The notes: generated by a model not told the origin, from the letters alone. Shown: positions 50,206 through 63,178, counted from the first letter of the stretch. The stretch is DNA of 64,000 nt from Cepaea nemoralis (GCA_014155875.1 JACEFZ010004201.1:274001-338000); one strand, 5' to 3'. Numbers and translations: made by a program.

Positions 50206-51687
50206 TAGCTCTGTTTAGGAATATTTTAGCAGAGCAGATTCATCACGACACAAGTGAGAATTATTTCGGCTGAGATAGCATAAAGAGTAAAAATGTACTT
50301 GAGCAGAGACTTAGGACACGTGACTGCATGGTTAGGAGAATTAAAGGTGGCAGTCAGCGAGGTAGAATGTTTTGTACACTGGTTACAGAGCAATGTAAGA
50401 GGTAATGAGATAAAAAGGAACAACAAGAATAGCCGAGGACAGCCACTAGTTGATGAAAATAGAGGGCAGTATAGAAGCATTTATGTTAGTCCAAGGATGA
50501 CTAGGGTTAGGAGCTGGTACAATGATCAGAGATACAGAAATGGGCATGAGAGAGATTGTTCTAGGACTTGGCCATCCTATACTGTAAGCGCTAGAAAAAA
50601 ACGTGACGAATGGTTTGAAAAAAGACAAAGACAATATCTAAACTCAGGTGTAAGAGACAGAGTTGAACCTGTAAATAAAATACAGACTAGTCCTAAAATG
50701 GTTGCGAATGTGACTAGTAGACAGGAAAAGAAGACGACGGTATTAGTAAAGAAAAGAAACCGAGAGACACAGACGCAGACAAGTAATACGGTAGAAAGTA
50801 GTACGCAGACTCAGGTACAACCAGTCAGCAAGATAACAAAGGGAACTCAAACTGACTTCATAGAGAATCAGTCAAAACCAACTCAATTGACTAAGAGAGA
50901 CAAGGTTGAAGTTAGGAAAGATGGACAGACAAGGACTAAGGACGAAAGGAAGTCAATGAAGAAAAGTGTTAGTATGATTGTAAATAGAGGTAGTGCCATG
51001 TCAAGTTATTCAGCTATAGACAAGAAACTAGTTCCCAAATGGTGTAGGAATATTAGCTGTCAGAGTTCAAGTTACGGAGAAGATATTCATACAGCCGAAT
51101 ATGATAGTGATGCTGAAACAGATATTATTACCGATGATTCGGAGAATGAGAGTGCTGCACTACGAGCAGATCCTGAATTGAAGAGTGTTGTTCCCTCATA
51201 CGGAATAGTGACTGGTGGACAGACGGATAGAGTTTTGGTTAGTGACTATGTAGGGAAGGCTAAGGGACGAAGACCGAGAAAGAGAAAGAAAGGCAGACGT
51301 TTTAAAGATGACTATGAGAATAAGGCCGACGTGTTTGCAGTAAACTATAACGAGTCTGATGATGGAACTATTATTAGTGTGTCATCTGAAGACGAGATGG
51401 GAAGGTATAAACGTTACGTAAGATACACAGGAAACAGTGAGCAGACTGACGCAAATAAAGGAAATAGAAAGAACTCATTTAAGAAGAAGAATAGGGGTAG
51501 ACGGTTAGCGGGAGTTTATTCAACGACAGAAAGTGACTTAAGTAAAATAGAAGACCTTAGGACCTTAAGACCTGAGTACTTTAATAACTTGACAACAGAT
51601 AGTGAAGATGACATTATAACTGAAAGACGGGTGAATGTATTGAAAGACAGTGAAGTGTTTAATTTGGACACACTATATAACGGTTAA
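50176..51687 (+). CDS. Gag-derived tail protein of element B (open from 50293, 464 aa)
   Basis: A Gag-like start (MAEQDTLAQV, 50176-50205) is followed in the same frame by three stops (50206-50208, one near 50224-50229, and TAA near 50281-50283). The frame is then open from ATG 50293 to TAA 51685-51687. Residues 1-45 look like a Gag N-terminal helix region. Capsid and zinc knuckle, present in copy A, are absent. From residue about 70 the protein aligns with the copy A tail: a Trp-Pro-Ser and DEWFEKR block (93-111), three TQT clusters (159-163, 171-173, 185-187), a basic KAKGRRPRKRKKGRRFK (320s-330s), SEQTDA and RPEYFN blocks, and an acidic end NLDTLYNG. It could bind RNA and a Gag partner; it has no enzyme motif. 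Being fully open over 464 codons, it may have been under selection until recently. Confidence 0.65.
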
Positions 51688-54600
51688 AATTCCCTGGGTG
51701 AAGAAGGAAAATGAAATAGTTTTGGCTTATGAGAAGAACTCCGGTTTGAGAGTATAGCTGTATGAGACAGATGAAATTTTTGGGGTAGCATGGTACAGGG
51801 TAGGTGATAGTGGTGTTGAGGATAAGGAAGTACGGCAAATGATATTCCACGTGGATTACGTAATACAGGATATCGTCTGTTTGGTAGCGAGGTAGAGAGA
51901 GTATATTAAGTAAAATAGGGTAGATTCAGGACAGAATTAATAGAGGGTGAGAGATAAATTAAGTATGAATGTTCGTATTAGAAGTGGGTTGACTCAGAGC
52001 TATGACGTGTTGTCCGAGATAGTTTTGCTTGTTGGTTGGAGAAGAAAGAATAGTATTGTTGACAGGTGAACCGAGAGTGTCTGGTGAGGTGATATAGACT
52101 GAGGAGGCACTGAGTATCCTGTGTGTAAAATAGCCAGTTGAACGTGAGAATAAAAGTAAAAGACTGTAGAAGTGGATGCTTGAAAAATACGAGTTACGTC
52201 GTGCTTGCGGAGAAAGAAGAAACTTGTTGTGTCTGGAGAAGTATAGAATAATAGTTACGAGATTTGTGACATGTTGGAATGAAGTTTGTTTTGAAGAGAC
52301 AGTAGATAGGGCTGTGAAAGCAATATAAGTTGCGAGATGTCATGTATAGGGTTTGACCTTCGTATAGGACTAGAGATATAAGAAAGCAGTGAATTGAGAA
52401 AGTCCTCTGGAATAATTCGTCTGGTTGTGCGTTGTTCATACGTGAGTATAACTGTCAGACAGGTGTTCGGCGTGATGAAGGAAGTAGGAGAGAGGTGTGA
52501 TGACGTCGACTAAGTGAAGTAAGAGTGGCGTTGATATGTCTTGTGTCAACGTGTGTAGAGGAGATCAATACGTGTAGATTGTGCTGAATGGTTGCTGGAA
52601 TGTTGAAGTGGCGTCTGAGGTGTTTTTTTAATAAAAATAGTAGGGACACGTTAGGTTGTCGTGTTGTGTGTCGTTGTCTGTAAATATGAGAAGAGTGCTT
52701 GATAAGTCCAGAGAATTGAATAGCCTTGTTACACCTGTTGTCAATATCAATTGTTGCGTTTTAGATTAGCTAAATGGTTGTTGGTTGTTCTTCTTTAGTT
52801 ATAGTCGTCGCCTCTGTTTTTTGTTTGTGCTAAAGGGAGATATCTTTTGTTTAGAATGTGTGATCTTGGAAAGAAATTATGAAAGTCGTATAACAGGTTG
52901 ACGGTAAGAGAATTAATATTCTGACTGACGTTTCATAAAACATCTTTAGTATTCTTGACAGGAACATGTCGAAGCAGGAGTGCCTAATACGGAGAAATGA
53001 GAAAAATGAGGTCCGTTGTATATACTGACGTGAGTTGCTGTTCTGAAAGAATCCCGATAAATAGGAGTGAAAGATACGAAGGTAAACAAGAGGAGGTAAA
53101 TGAATGTTAGAAAAGGTGTTCCGATAAGAGTGATTGGTTTGATTATAGTCACGATATGAAAAGGGTAGGAGAGATTTGAGGTAATGGTGGTGAGATACAG
53201 AAAGTACTGATGCAGGAAAATGAAATTAGAAGTAGAATTAGTTGTTTTGGTGAGAGGTCTATAATAAATAGACCAAATTTGTGTTGGACGTAGGAGGATG
53301 GAGATACCGTAGATAACGGTAAGATTGATTAGGAAGTTGTAGTGATGCTTGGTAAAAATCCGAGCCACAGGTTAATTAATAAGTGAATAGACGACTGCTG
53401 CATTAGTGGTAGATAAAGTGGTCGACTTGTAGGGTACAGTGCTGGCTTAAAAGGATGATGTATATGGAGTTAGGCTGGAAAAAGATAGAAAATTCTGAGG
53501 GTCAATGTTTGACTTCCAGAAAAAGGAACGGTCAGTTGTTGAGTAATGGTTTTGGTTGAGGGGAACAAGTATGGTTCCGCATTAAGATAATCTGTAGGTA
53601 ACAGAGGATATTTGTATATATGTATATACGTATTTTGGCATTAATGCTTGGTATGGAGTTGTTTTGTTATACATGACTTGGCTAAATAGATAGGTGTTAC
53701 ATTGGTTAGAAAAGGAGGCCAATGTTGCTGGGTCACTTTACGTAGTAATTTGAAGGGAGTTGTATTTTTTTTGAAAACCTTATCTTTAGCGAGAAGACAA
53801 TTGTTTTATTGCCTCATGTATAAAGTTTTTTTTGCTTGATTTGGTCCTGTAAAATGATTGTTATTATTTTAGAATAGGTTATTGTCTTCGTAGACCTTTA
53901 TGTGTAAACTACTGGTCCGTAAAAGAGACCAGTAGTAGTAAGTTAAAATAGATTAGGATGTATGTTGTATTATTTTAATCATCGTCACCATCATCATCAC
54001 TATCATCATCATACTTTTAGTTGAGTTACGGGGAAACATAAATGATTGTTACAAAAATTTGGGGGGGATTTGATGTCCTGTTGTGATTTTATTTCGCTGT
54101 TTTGTGTGTTAAATAGTAGTTATGTTTAATTTACAAGGTTTTTGTCTAGAAATAAAGACAATACAGGGGGCTTTAATTATGACCCTTCGTTCAGAAAAGA
54201 GTTAATAAAACTACGGAGAACTAATAGAGAGACACATTCTCTTTGTGAAGAAGAAGTTCATGGATATTTTGATGCTGTGATAATCAGCGTAGAAAGGTTA
54301 AAATGGCTATGAACTGTAGACGGGGTTACTACACAAGTAAAATAGTTATGGGAAACTTTAGAGATACACTAAAGTAAGCATTCATTGGAAATATATGGGA
54401 TTAGAAGCCACATGGGAGGAGAAAAGATTAATGAATATAGAAGTAGAAAAAAAAAAAGAGGGGAAAGTTTTGAACATGGTTTCCGGGGGGGGGGGGGGGG
54501 GGTCAGAAGAGCCATGATATACACGAGATTGCTGGGTTATAGAAGAATAAGAAAATTACCCCAGATGAAGAGTAAACATGAATTGGATCCATGTTTGACT

Positions 54601-55236
54601 AGACACTGTGGATAACAGTACAATAATAAAGGGGTGTAAGTGGGGGAGACATGGTGACATGGGGTGTTTGTGGGTCCGTAATAAAGGGACTGAGATTAAG
54701 GGTGATTACAAGCAGTCACAGACATGAGGGGTTATTTTTGCTGCTGTAGATTACGGCATGAATTATGAATTGAGAGGTGGAAGATTTTAGAGAGGCATTG
54801 GCTTACATGGCCTGGGTAGGATGTAAATGTTTATCCCTTTGGGTGTATTAAGCTTCAGAGATAGAGTGGTGTTGTGTTTGTGTTGGTTGGCATTTGAGGG
54901 GAGATTTCAAGGTTGCTGGGTTGCTGTTGATAACGGCATTTTAGTGGATATGCCCATAAGAAACGGACATTAAGAGAGAAACTGAGGTATTAGAGAAGAT
55001 TAGTTATACGAGATGATGAGGTTAGGTGAGGTGTTATGTATAATGTTGGAGGAGGTCTTAAGGGATAATAGACCTTTTTAATTGTATCTTCGGGATGTGT
55101 TTTGTGGTTAACATTACAATGTGAGGTTGAGGTAATATATAGACACTTAGAAGTGAAAAATAGTTTTGGATGATGGATGGTATTTGATGCTGTAGATAGC
55201 AGCGTAAACTGTTACCATAATGAGTGGTACTGGGGG
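51688..55236 (+). mobile_element. Non-coding 3' internal region of element B, truncated
   Basis: No pol ORF. Closely similar to copy C (60387 on), with a CATCATCAT-type tract at 53980-54018 and a run of about 18 G at 54485-54502. It stops at GGTACTGGGGGAG, where the homologous element D continues for another 570 bp to its LTR, and abuts the end of an inverted LTR. B therefore has no 3' LTR of its own here. Confidence 0.8.
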
Positions 55237-55476
55237 AGTGTATAAGAATACGAAGGCTTGTAGTTTTCTTGTTGATATAACGTTTATTACTGTAGGATGA
55301 CAAAGCTTCGATGTTCTCCTCCACACAAGACAAAAGGCCGGATCTTAACTGCCCTTGCCAACCCAATACGTCACGATTGAGCATCTCTCTCCCTTTCACT
55401 CTCGATGCTCAATCGTGCTGTATTTGTTTCCCACTAGATTCTAATAATACCCCAGTACTCCTCCCTTACTGTTACA
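55237..55476 (-). repeat. 3' LTR of element D, inverted
   Basis: Reverse complement of the B and C LTRs. On the minus strand it starts TGTAACAG at 55476, preceded by the purine tract ACATGGGGAGG (the expected plus-strand primer site), and ends TTATACACT at 55237, where element B sequence begins. Confidence 0.88.
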
Positions 55477-57197
55477 CCTCCCCATGTTGAATAAAGAATT
55501 TTCCTTATAAAGGAAAAATCTTTACTCCTAATCCCCACAGTCTATTCCCTCTTTTTCCTTACTTCTCACAGTTCCTCAAATCTTCCCCAAACCAACTCCA
55601 ATTTAATTAAACACTCTATTTCTTTAACTCTTTCCCCTGCTATATAGTCAACCCACTTCTTCTTCGTTCCTGGCCCTTCACCCAAACATAACATATTTAC
55701 ATATCTTTAATAACATTTCAAATTCAACTTTATATAATACATCATAACATCATAACACGTCTTCTTAAATACTCCTTCTTCTCTTCATAAGTAACCTGCT
55801 TAAAATTTCAAACGCTAACACCAACTCCTTATTTTTATCACCAACGCTACTAATCCCCCACTTTCAACTAACCTGAAATTACTTTCACACGATAGGAAGA
55901 CAAAGAATCGGTGGCCACCGGAATTTAAAAGAAGAAATAGAACTCTTTCAAAAAAACAACATTCACCTAAATCACACACCCCTTTACACCCCTATGTTCT
56001 TTGAGATTTTATGCAATAAATTCTAAACCATTATATCTCCCCCAGTACCACTCATTATGGTAACCGTTTACGCTGCTATCCAACCATCATCCCAAAAATA
56101 CTCTTCACTTCTAAGTGTCAGACACTACCTCACATTGTAATGTAAACCACAAAACACATCCCGAAGACACAATTAAAAAGGTCTATTTTCCCTTAAGACC
56201 TCCTCCAACACAACACCTCACATAACCTCATCACCTCGTATAACTAATCTTCTCCAATACCTCAGGTTCTCTCTTAATGTCCATTTCTTATGGGCATATC
56301 TACTAAAATGCTCCACTTATGCCGTTATCAACAGCAACCTAGTAACCTTGAAATCTCCCCTTAAATATTAACCATCAAACACAACATTGTAATCTGACCC
56401 ACTTATAAACATTTACATCCTGCCCAGGCCATGTAACCCAATGTCTCTCTAAAATCTTCCACCTCTCAATTCATAATTCATGCCGTAATCTACAGCAGCA
56501 AAAATAACCACTCATGTCTGTGACTGCTTGTAATCAACTTTAATCTCAGTCCCTTTATTACGGACCCACAAACACCCCAATGTCACTATGTCTCCCCTAT
56601 GTTCATTTCTCATTAACACACTTACACCCCTTTATTATTGTACTGTTATCCACAGTGTCTAGTCAAACATGGATCCAATTCATGTTTACTCATCATCTGG
56701 GGTAATTTTCTTATTCTTCTATAACCCAGCAATCTCGTGTATATCATGGCTCTTCTGACCCTCCCCGAAACTATGTTTAAAACTTTTCTCAGCTTTACTC
56801 CACTGAATATATTCATTAATCTTTTCTTCTCCCATGTGGCTTCTAATCCCATATATTTCTAATAATTCTGACTTTACCATAACCATTTTACTTGTGTAGT
56901 AACCCCGTCTACAGTTCATAGCCATTTTAACCTTTCTACACTGATTATCACAGCATCAAAATATCCATGAACTTCTTCTTCACAAAGAGAATGTGTCTCT
57001 CTATTAACTCTTTTCTGAACGAAGGGTCCTAATTAAAGCCCTCTGTATTGTCTTTATTCTAGACAAAACCCTGTAATTTAAACATAACTTAATTAACTAC
57101 TATTTAACACACAAAACAGCGAAATAAAATCACAACAGGACATCAAATCCCCCCCAAATTTTTGTAACAATCATTTATGTTTCCCATGGCTTTGTTT
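55477..57197 (-). mobile_element. 3' internal part of element D, inverted
   Basis: On the minus strand it reads from AACAAAGCCATGGG (matching C at about 62080) through the 3' region to the purine tract and LTR. C positions between about 62098 and 62822 are missing. The junction falls on the 8-base GGGAAACA present at both ends in C, suggesting a microhomology deletion. 54024-55236 (B) and 56045-57180 (D) form a large inverted repeat. The 570 bp at 55477-56045 shows how the 3' end of the family should look. The 5' part and 5' LTR of D are absent. Confidence 0.8.
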
Positions 57198-57442
57198 GTA
57201 ACAGTAAGGGAGGAGTACTGGGGTATTATTAGAATCTAGTGGGAAACAAATACAGCACGATTGAGCATCGAGAGTGAAAGGGAGAGAGATGCTCAATCGT
57301 GACGTATTGGGTTGGCAAGGGCAGTTAAGATCCGGCCTTTTGTCTTGTGTGGAGGAGAACATCGAAGCTTTGTCATCCTACAGTAATAAACGTTATATCA
57401 ACAAGAAAACAACAAGCCTTCGTATTCTTATACACTACTACA
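57198..57442 (+). repeat. 5' LTR of element C
   Basis: TGTAACAGTAAGGGAGG to CACTACTACA; differs from the B LTR at only a few sites. It abuts element D sequence exactly at its first base. Confidence 0.9.
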
Positions 57443-57667
57443 GGATGCGAATTGCTGCCACTTGACCAGGATTATGAATTGGGTCGTCCCGGCTACCACG
57501 CGAAGTACTAAGAAACTTTCAAAGGTATTTAACGTTTTCTCAAATCAGCTTTTTCAAGGTCGGGAGACGCTTGTTGTTGTTCCAGTGAAAGGATCAGGTC
57601 AATAATCAGCAAATAAGGAGGCTCGAAGGCTGTGATAATTTCTCAATCATGTAAAATTATAGAACTT

Positions 57668-58085
57668 TTACATTATCAAAGGGCTTTCCAGAGCCGTGGT
57701 TGGAAATTTTACATTATCAAAGGGCTTTCCAGAGCCGTGGTTGGAAATTTTACATTATCAAAGGGCTTTCCAGAGCCGTGGTTGGAAATTTTACATTATC
57801 AAAGGGCTTTCCAGAGCCGTGGTTGGAAATTTTACATTATCAAAGGGCTTTCCAGAGCCGTGGTTTGAAATTTTACATTATCAAAGGGCTTTCCAGAGCC
57901 GTGGTTGGAAATTTTACATTATCAAAGGGCTTTCCAGAGCCGTGGTTTGAAATTTTACATTATCAAAGGGCTTTCCAGAGCCGTGCTTTGAAATTTTACA
58001 TCATCAAAGGGCTTCCCAGAGCCGTGCTTTGAAATTTTACATCATCAAAAGGCTTCCCAGAGCCGAGCTTTGAATTTTTACGTCA
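57668..58085 (+). repeat. 41-bp leader array of element C, about 10 units
   Basis: Same unit and hairpin as in B but fewer repeats, so copy number has changed since the two copies separated. The duplicated leader segments follow at 58510-58903 as in B. Confidence 0.95.
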
Positions 58086-58873
58086 TAAAAAGGGCTTTCC
58101 GGAGACCTTATCTGAACTTTAACGTTGGCCGGGAGATGGTCATGGTTGTAGTCTGAACTTCAGCCTTCAGCGTTATCAAAAGGACTTCCCATAGCCGCGA
58201 TCTGAACTCTGGGGTTTCGAAAAGTTACCATAACCTGAATTTTGATAATTTCAAATCGCCAGCCACTTACGTTATCGTTATCTCAAGACGTCGATGATGT
58301 ACCCCACCCGGGGTGAAAACAAAGACTAAAAAGCTGGTCGGGACCCAACCAAGGGTTGAAGATAATCCCGGCATCCCTAGAGAAGTGACGTAATTACCTG
58401 GGGGAAGAGGTAGACTACCTGAACTACGCGACTGATTTTCAGCTGAAACAGGCTCCTGGTGATCGAACGAAATCTGACGCTGAGTGGAGGAAGGTACGGG
58501 TTTGAGTCAAGAAACAAAAAGAAAATAGCTCTGATTTTCTATAATAAGTGAGTGAATTCTTTAAATTAAGAAGTTAAAAACTGTGTGATACTTAAACCCA
58601 GAAAATAACTGTGATTTTCTATAATAAGTGAGTGAATTCTTTAAATTAAGAAGTTAAAAATTGTGTGATACTTAAACCCAGAAAATAACTGTGGTTATCT
58701 ATAATAAGTGAGTGTCTTCTTTAAATTAAGAAATTGAAATTGTGTGGTTCTTTGCTTGCTTTGTTTCAAGTATTTTTCAGCATGGCGGAACAGGACACCT
58801 TAGCACATCTTCTTTAAATTAAGAAATTGAAATTGTGTGGTTCTTTGCTTGCTTTGTTTCAGTATTTTTCAGC

Positions 58874-60386
58874 ATGGCGGAACAGGACACCTTAGCACAG
58901 GTTTAGCTCTGTTTAGGAATATTTCAGCAGGGCAGATTCATCACGACAGAGTTGAAAATTATTTCGGCTGAGATAGCATAAAGAGTAAAAATGTACTTGA
59001 GCCGAGACTTAGGACACGTGACTGCATGGTTAGGAGAATTAAAGGTGGCAGTCAGCGAGGTAGAATGTTTTGTACACTGGTTACAGAGTAATGTAAGAGG
59101 TAATGAGATAAAAAGGAACAACAAGAATAGCCGAGGACAGCCACTAGTTGATGAAAATAGAGGGCAGTATGGAAGCATTTATGTTAGTCCAAGGATGACT
59201 AGGGTTAGGAGCTGGTACAATGATCAGAGATACAGAAATGGGCATGAGAGAGATTGTTCTAGGAGTTGGCCATCCTATACGGTAAGCGCTAGAAAAAAAC
59301 GTGACGAGTGGTTTGAAAAAAGACAAAGACAATATCTAAACTCAGGTGTAAAAGACAGAGTTGAACCTGTAAATAAAATACAGACTAGTCCTAAAATGGT
59401 TGCGAATGTGACTAGTGGACAGGAAAAGAAGAAGACGATATTAGTAAAGAAAAGAAACCGAGAGACACAGACGCAGACAAGTAATACGGTAGAAAGTAGT
59501 ACGCAGACTCAGGTACAACCAGTCAGCAAGATAACAAAGGGAACTCAAACTGACTTCATAGAGAATCAGTCTAAACCAACTCATGTGACTAAGAGAGACA
59601 AAGTGGAAGTTAGGAAAGATGGACAGACAAGGACCAAGGACGAAAGGAAGTCAATGAAGAAAAGTGTTAGTATGATTGTAAATAGAGGTAGTGCCATGTC
59701 AAGTTCTTCAGCTATAGACAGGAAACTAATTCCCAAATGGTGTAGGAATATTAGCTGTCAGAGTTCAAGTTACGGAGAAGATATTCCTACAGCCGAATAT
59801 GATAGTGATGCTGAAACAGATATAATTACTGAGGATTCGGAGAATGAGAGTGCTGCACTACGAGCAGATCCTGAATTGAGGAATGTTGTTCCCTCATACG
59901 GAATAGTGACTGGTGGACAGACGGACAGAGTTTTAGTTAGTGACTATATTGGGAAGGCTAAGGGACGAAGACCGAGAAAGAGAAAGAAAGGCAGACGTTT
60001 TAAAGATGACTATGAGAATAGGGCCGACGTGTTTGCAGTAAACTATAACGAGTCTGATGATGGAACTATTATTAGTGTGTCATCTGAAGACGAGATGGGA
60101 AGGTATAAACGTTACGTAAGGTACACAGGAAACAGTGAGCAGACTGACGCAAATAAAGGAAATAGAAAGGAACTCATTTAAGAAGAAGAATAGTGCTAGA
60201 CAGTTAGCGGGAATTTATTCAACGACAGAAAGTGATTTAAGAAAAATAGAAGACCTTAGGACCTTAAGACCTGAGTACTTTAATAAGTTGACAACAGATA
60301 GTGAAGATGACATTATAACTGAAAGACGGGTGAATGTATTGAAAGACAGTGAAGTGTTTAATTTGGACACACTATATAACGGTTAA
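58874..60386 (+). pseudogene. Gag-derived tail protein of element C, one frameshift
   Basis: Start MAEQDTLAQV at 58874 and the following in-frame stops are as in B, then an open frame from 58991. One extra G near 60167-60170 (AGAAAGGAACTC against AGAAAGAACTC in B) shifts the frame and ends the protein at 60181 (396 aa). The lost end continues in the next frame to the same stop at 60386. The three TQT clusters, basic block and SEQTDA motif are all kept. Substitutions relative to B are few, so B and C are recent copies or a duplication. Confidence 0.75.
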
Positions 60387-63178
60387 AATTCCTTGGGTGA
60401 AGAAGGAAAATGAAATAGTTTTGGCTTATGAGAAGAACTCCGGTTTGAGAGTATAGGTATATGAGCTGTCTAAAATAGACAGATGAAATTTTTGGGGTAG
60501 CATGGTACAGGGTAGGTGATAGTGGTGTTGAGGATAAGGAAGTACGGCAAATGATATTCCACGTGGATTACGTAATACAGGATATCATATCTTCTGTTTG
60601 GTTAAAATGTAGGGAGAGTACATTAAGTAAAATAGGGTGGATTCAGCACTTAGTAGAGAGAATTAGTAGAGGCTGAGAGATAAACTAAGTATGAATGTTC
60701 GTACTAGAAATGGTTCGACTCAGAGCTATGACGTGATGTCCGAGATAGTTTTGCTTGTTGGTTGGAGAAGAAAGAATAGTATTGTTGACAGGTGAACCGA
60801 GAGTGTCTGGTGAGGAGATATAGATTGAGGAGGTACTGAGTGTCCTGTGTGTAAAATAGCCAGTTGAACGTGAGAATAAAAGTAATAGACTGTAGAAGTG
60901 GATGCTTGAAAAATACGAGTTACGTCGTGACTTGTGGAGAAAGAAGAAAGTTGTTGTGGCTGGAGAAGTATAGAATAATAGTTACGAGATTTGTGACATG
61001 TTGGAATGAAGTTTGTTTTAAAGAGATAGTAAATAGTGCTGTAAAAGCGCTTTCAATATAAGTTGCGAGAGGTAATGTAGGGTCTGACCTTCGTATAGGA
61101 GTGACTGATTGAGTAAAGTAGAGATATAAGAAAGCAGTGAATTGAGAAAGTCCTCTGGATTAATTCGTCTGGTTATGCGTTGTTCATACGTGAGTATAAC
61201 TGTAGTCAGACAGGTGTTCGGCGTGATGAAGGAAGTAGGAGAGAGGTGTGATGAAGTCGCCTAAGTGAAATACGTAGATAAAAAGTAAGAGTGGCGTTAA
61301 TATGTCTTGTGTCAATGTGTGTAGAGGAGATCAATACGTGTAGATATGTGGTGAATGATTGCTGGAATGTTGAGGTGGCGTCTAAAGTAGTTTTGTTGTA
61401 GTAATAGTATGGAGACGTTAGGATTGTCGCGATGCGAGAGTAGGCGTGAGATGAGAGCGAGGTTGTGTATCATTGTCCGTGTGAATATGAGAAGAGCGGT
61501 TGATAAGTAACGTTGATAAATCGTGGAACATAGAGCATGCGAAAATCGAGAGATAGAAAGAAAATTGTAATGTCTTTTCGTAGAATATCTGACCTTGGAA
61601 GGAAATTATGGAAGTTATATGCTGAATTAACATTCTGAATGTTTAGTATTCTTGACAGGAAAATGGCGAAGCAAGAGTGCCTAAGACTGAGAAACGAGGA
61701 AAGAGAGGTCTGCTGTTGGTTATAAGTGGCGTAGGTTGCAGTTCTGAAAGAGTTCCGAGAAATAACAAGAAGAATGAAAGATGCGGAGGTAAACATGGTT
61801 AGTTAAATGAGTGTTGGAGAACGTGTTCCGAGGAGGGTGACCGGTTTGATTGTCGTCACGATGCAAGAATGATAGGTGAGACTTGAGGATAGCTTAAAGT
61901 AGTGCTGGTGAGACGTTGAGAGTACTGATGCAGTAGAATGAAATATTAATTGCGTCGGGTAGACGAGAAAGTGGAAGTAGAATTAGTTGTTTTGGTGAGA
62001 GGTCTATAGTAAATAGACAAGTTCTTTTGATGGGAGTAGCGTAGTGGAGATACTGTAGTTAACAGTAGTGATGTTTGGTAACAAAGCCATGGGAAACAAT
62101 TGGTGTGCCGAGCCACAGGTTAAGTTATAAGTACAAGATGGCTGGTGCATTGAAAAGACGTTGAAATAATCGCCACATTGGCAATGGATTCAGTGAGTGA
62201 CCTGTAGTTTACAGAGATTGCTTAAGGTATTTGTGGAGTATTAGGAGTTAAATTATAGAAAATTGTGAGGAGAAATAATCAAAGTTTGACTTCCAGAAAA
62301 AGGAACGGTCAGTTGTTGAGTAATGATTTTGGTTGAGGGGAACAAGTATGGTTCCGCATTAAGATAATCTGTAGATAACAGATAGATGTTTGTATATATG
62401 TATATACGTATTTTGGCATTAATGCTTGGTATGGAGTTGTTTTGTTATACATGACTTGGCTAAATAGATAGGTGTTACATTGGTTAGAAAAGGAGGCTAA
62501 TGTTGCTGGGTCACTTTAAGTGGTTAATTCTAAGTGAATTATATATTTTTTTTGAAAACCTTCTCTTTAGCAAGAAGACAGTTGTGTTTATTGAAATTGA
62601 GCTTTCAATGCCTCATATGTAAAAAAAATTTTTTGCTTGATTTGGTCCTGTTATTATTTTAGAATAGGGTTATTGTGTTCGTAGACCTTTATGTGTAAAC
62701 TACTGGTCCGTAAAAGAGACCAGTAGTAGTAGGTAAAAATAGATTAGGATGTATGTTGTATTATTTTAATCATCGTCACCATCATCATCACTATCATCAT
62801 CATACTTTTAGTTGAGTTGCGGGGAAACATAAATGATTGTTACAAAAATTTGGGGGGGATTTGATGTCCTGTTGTGATTTTATTTCGCTGTTTTGTGTGT
62901 TAAATAGTAGTTAATTAAGTTATGTTTAAATTACAGGGTTTTGTCTAGAATAAAGACAATACAGAGGGCTTTAATTAGGACCCTTCGTTCAGAAAAGAGT
63001 TAATAGAGAGACACATTCTCTTTGTGAAGAAGAAGTTCATGGATATTTTGATGCTGTGATAATCAGCGTAGAAAGGTTAAAATGGCTATGAACTGTAGAC
63101 GGGGTTACTACACAAGTAAAATGGTTATGGTAAAGTCAGAATTATTAGAAATATATGGGATTAGAAGCCACATGGGAG
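60387..63178 (+). mobile_element. Non-coding 3' internal region of element C, truncated
   Basis: Parallel to B over its whole length with small indels; no pol. It ends at GCCACATGGGAGAA, in the middle of the 3' region, and joins directly to a copy of the SINE-2 head. The last 1.6 kb or more and the 3' LTR are missing. Confidence 0.8.

Noticed and set aside
55237..57198. Autointegration of an LTR cDNA into itself as the explanation for the inverted junctions
   Set aside because: Autointegration predicts that both LTR ends attack the same internal site with a short duplication. Here the two internal sites are about 2 kb apart in element coordinates. Nested insertion fits better.
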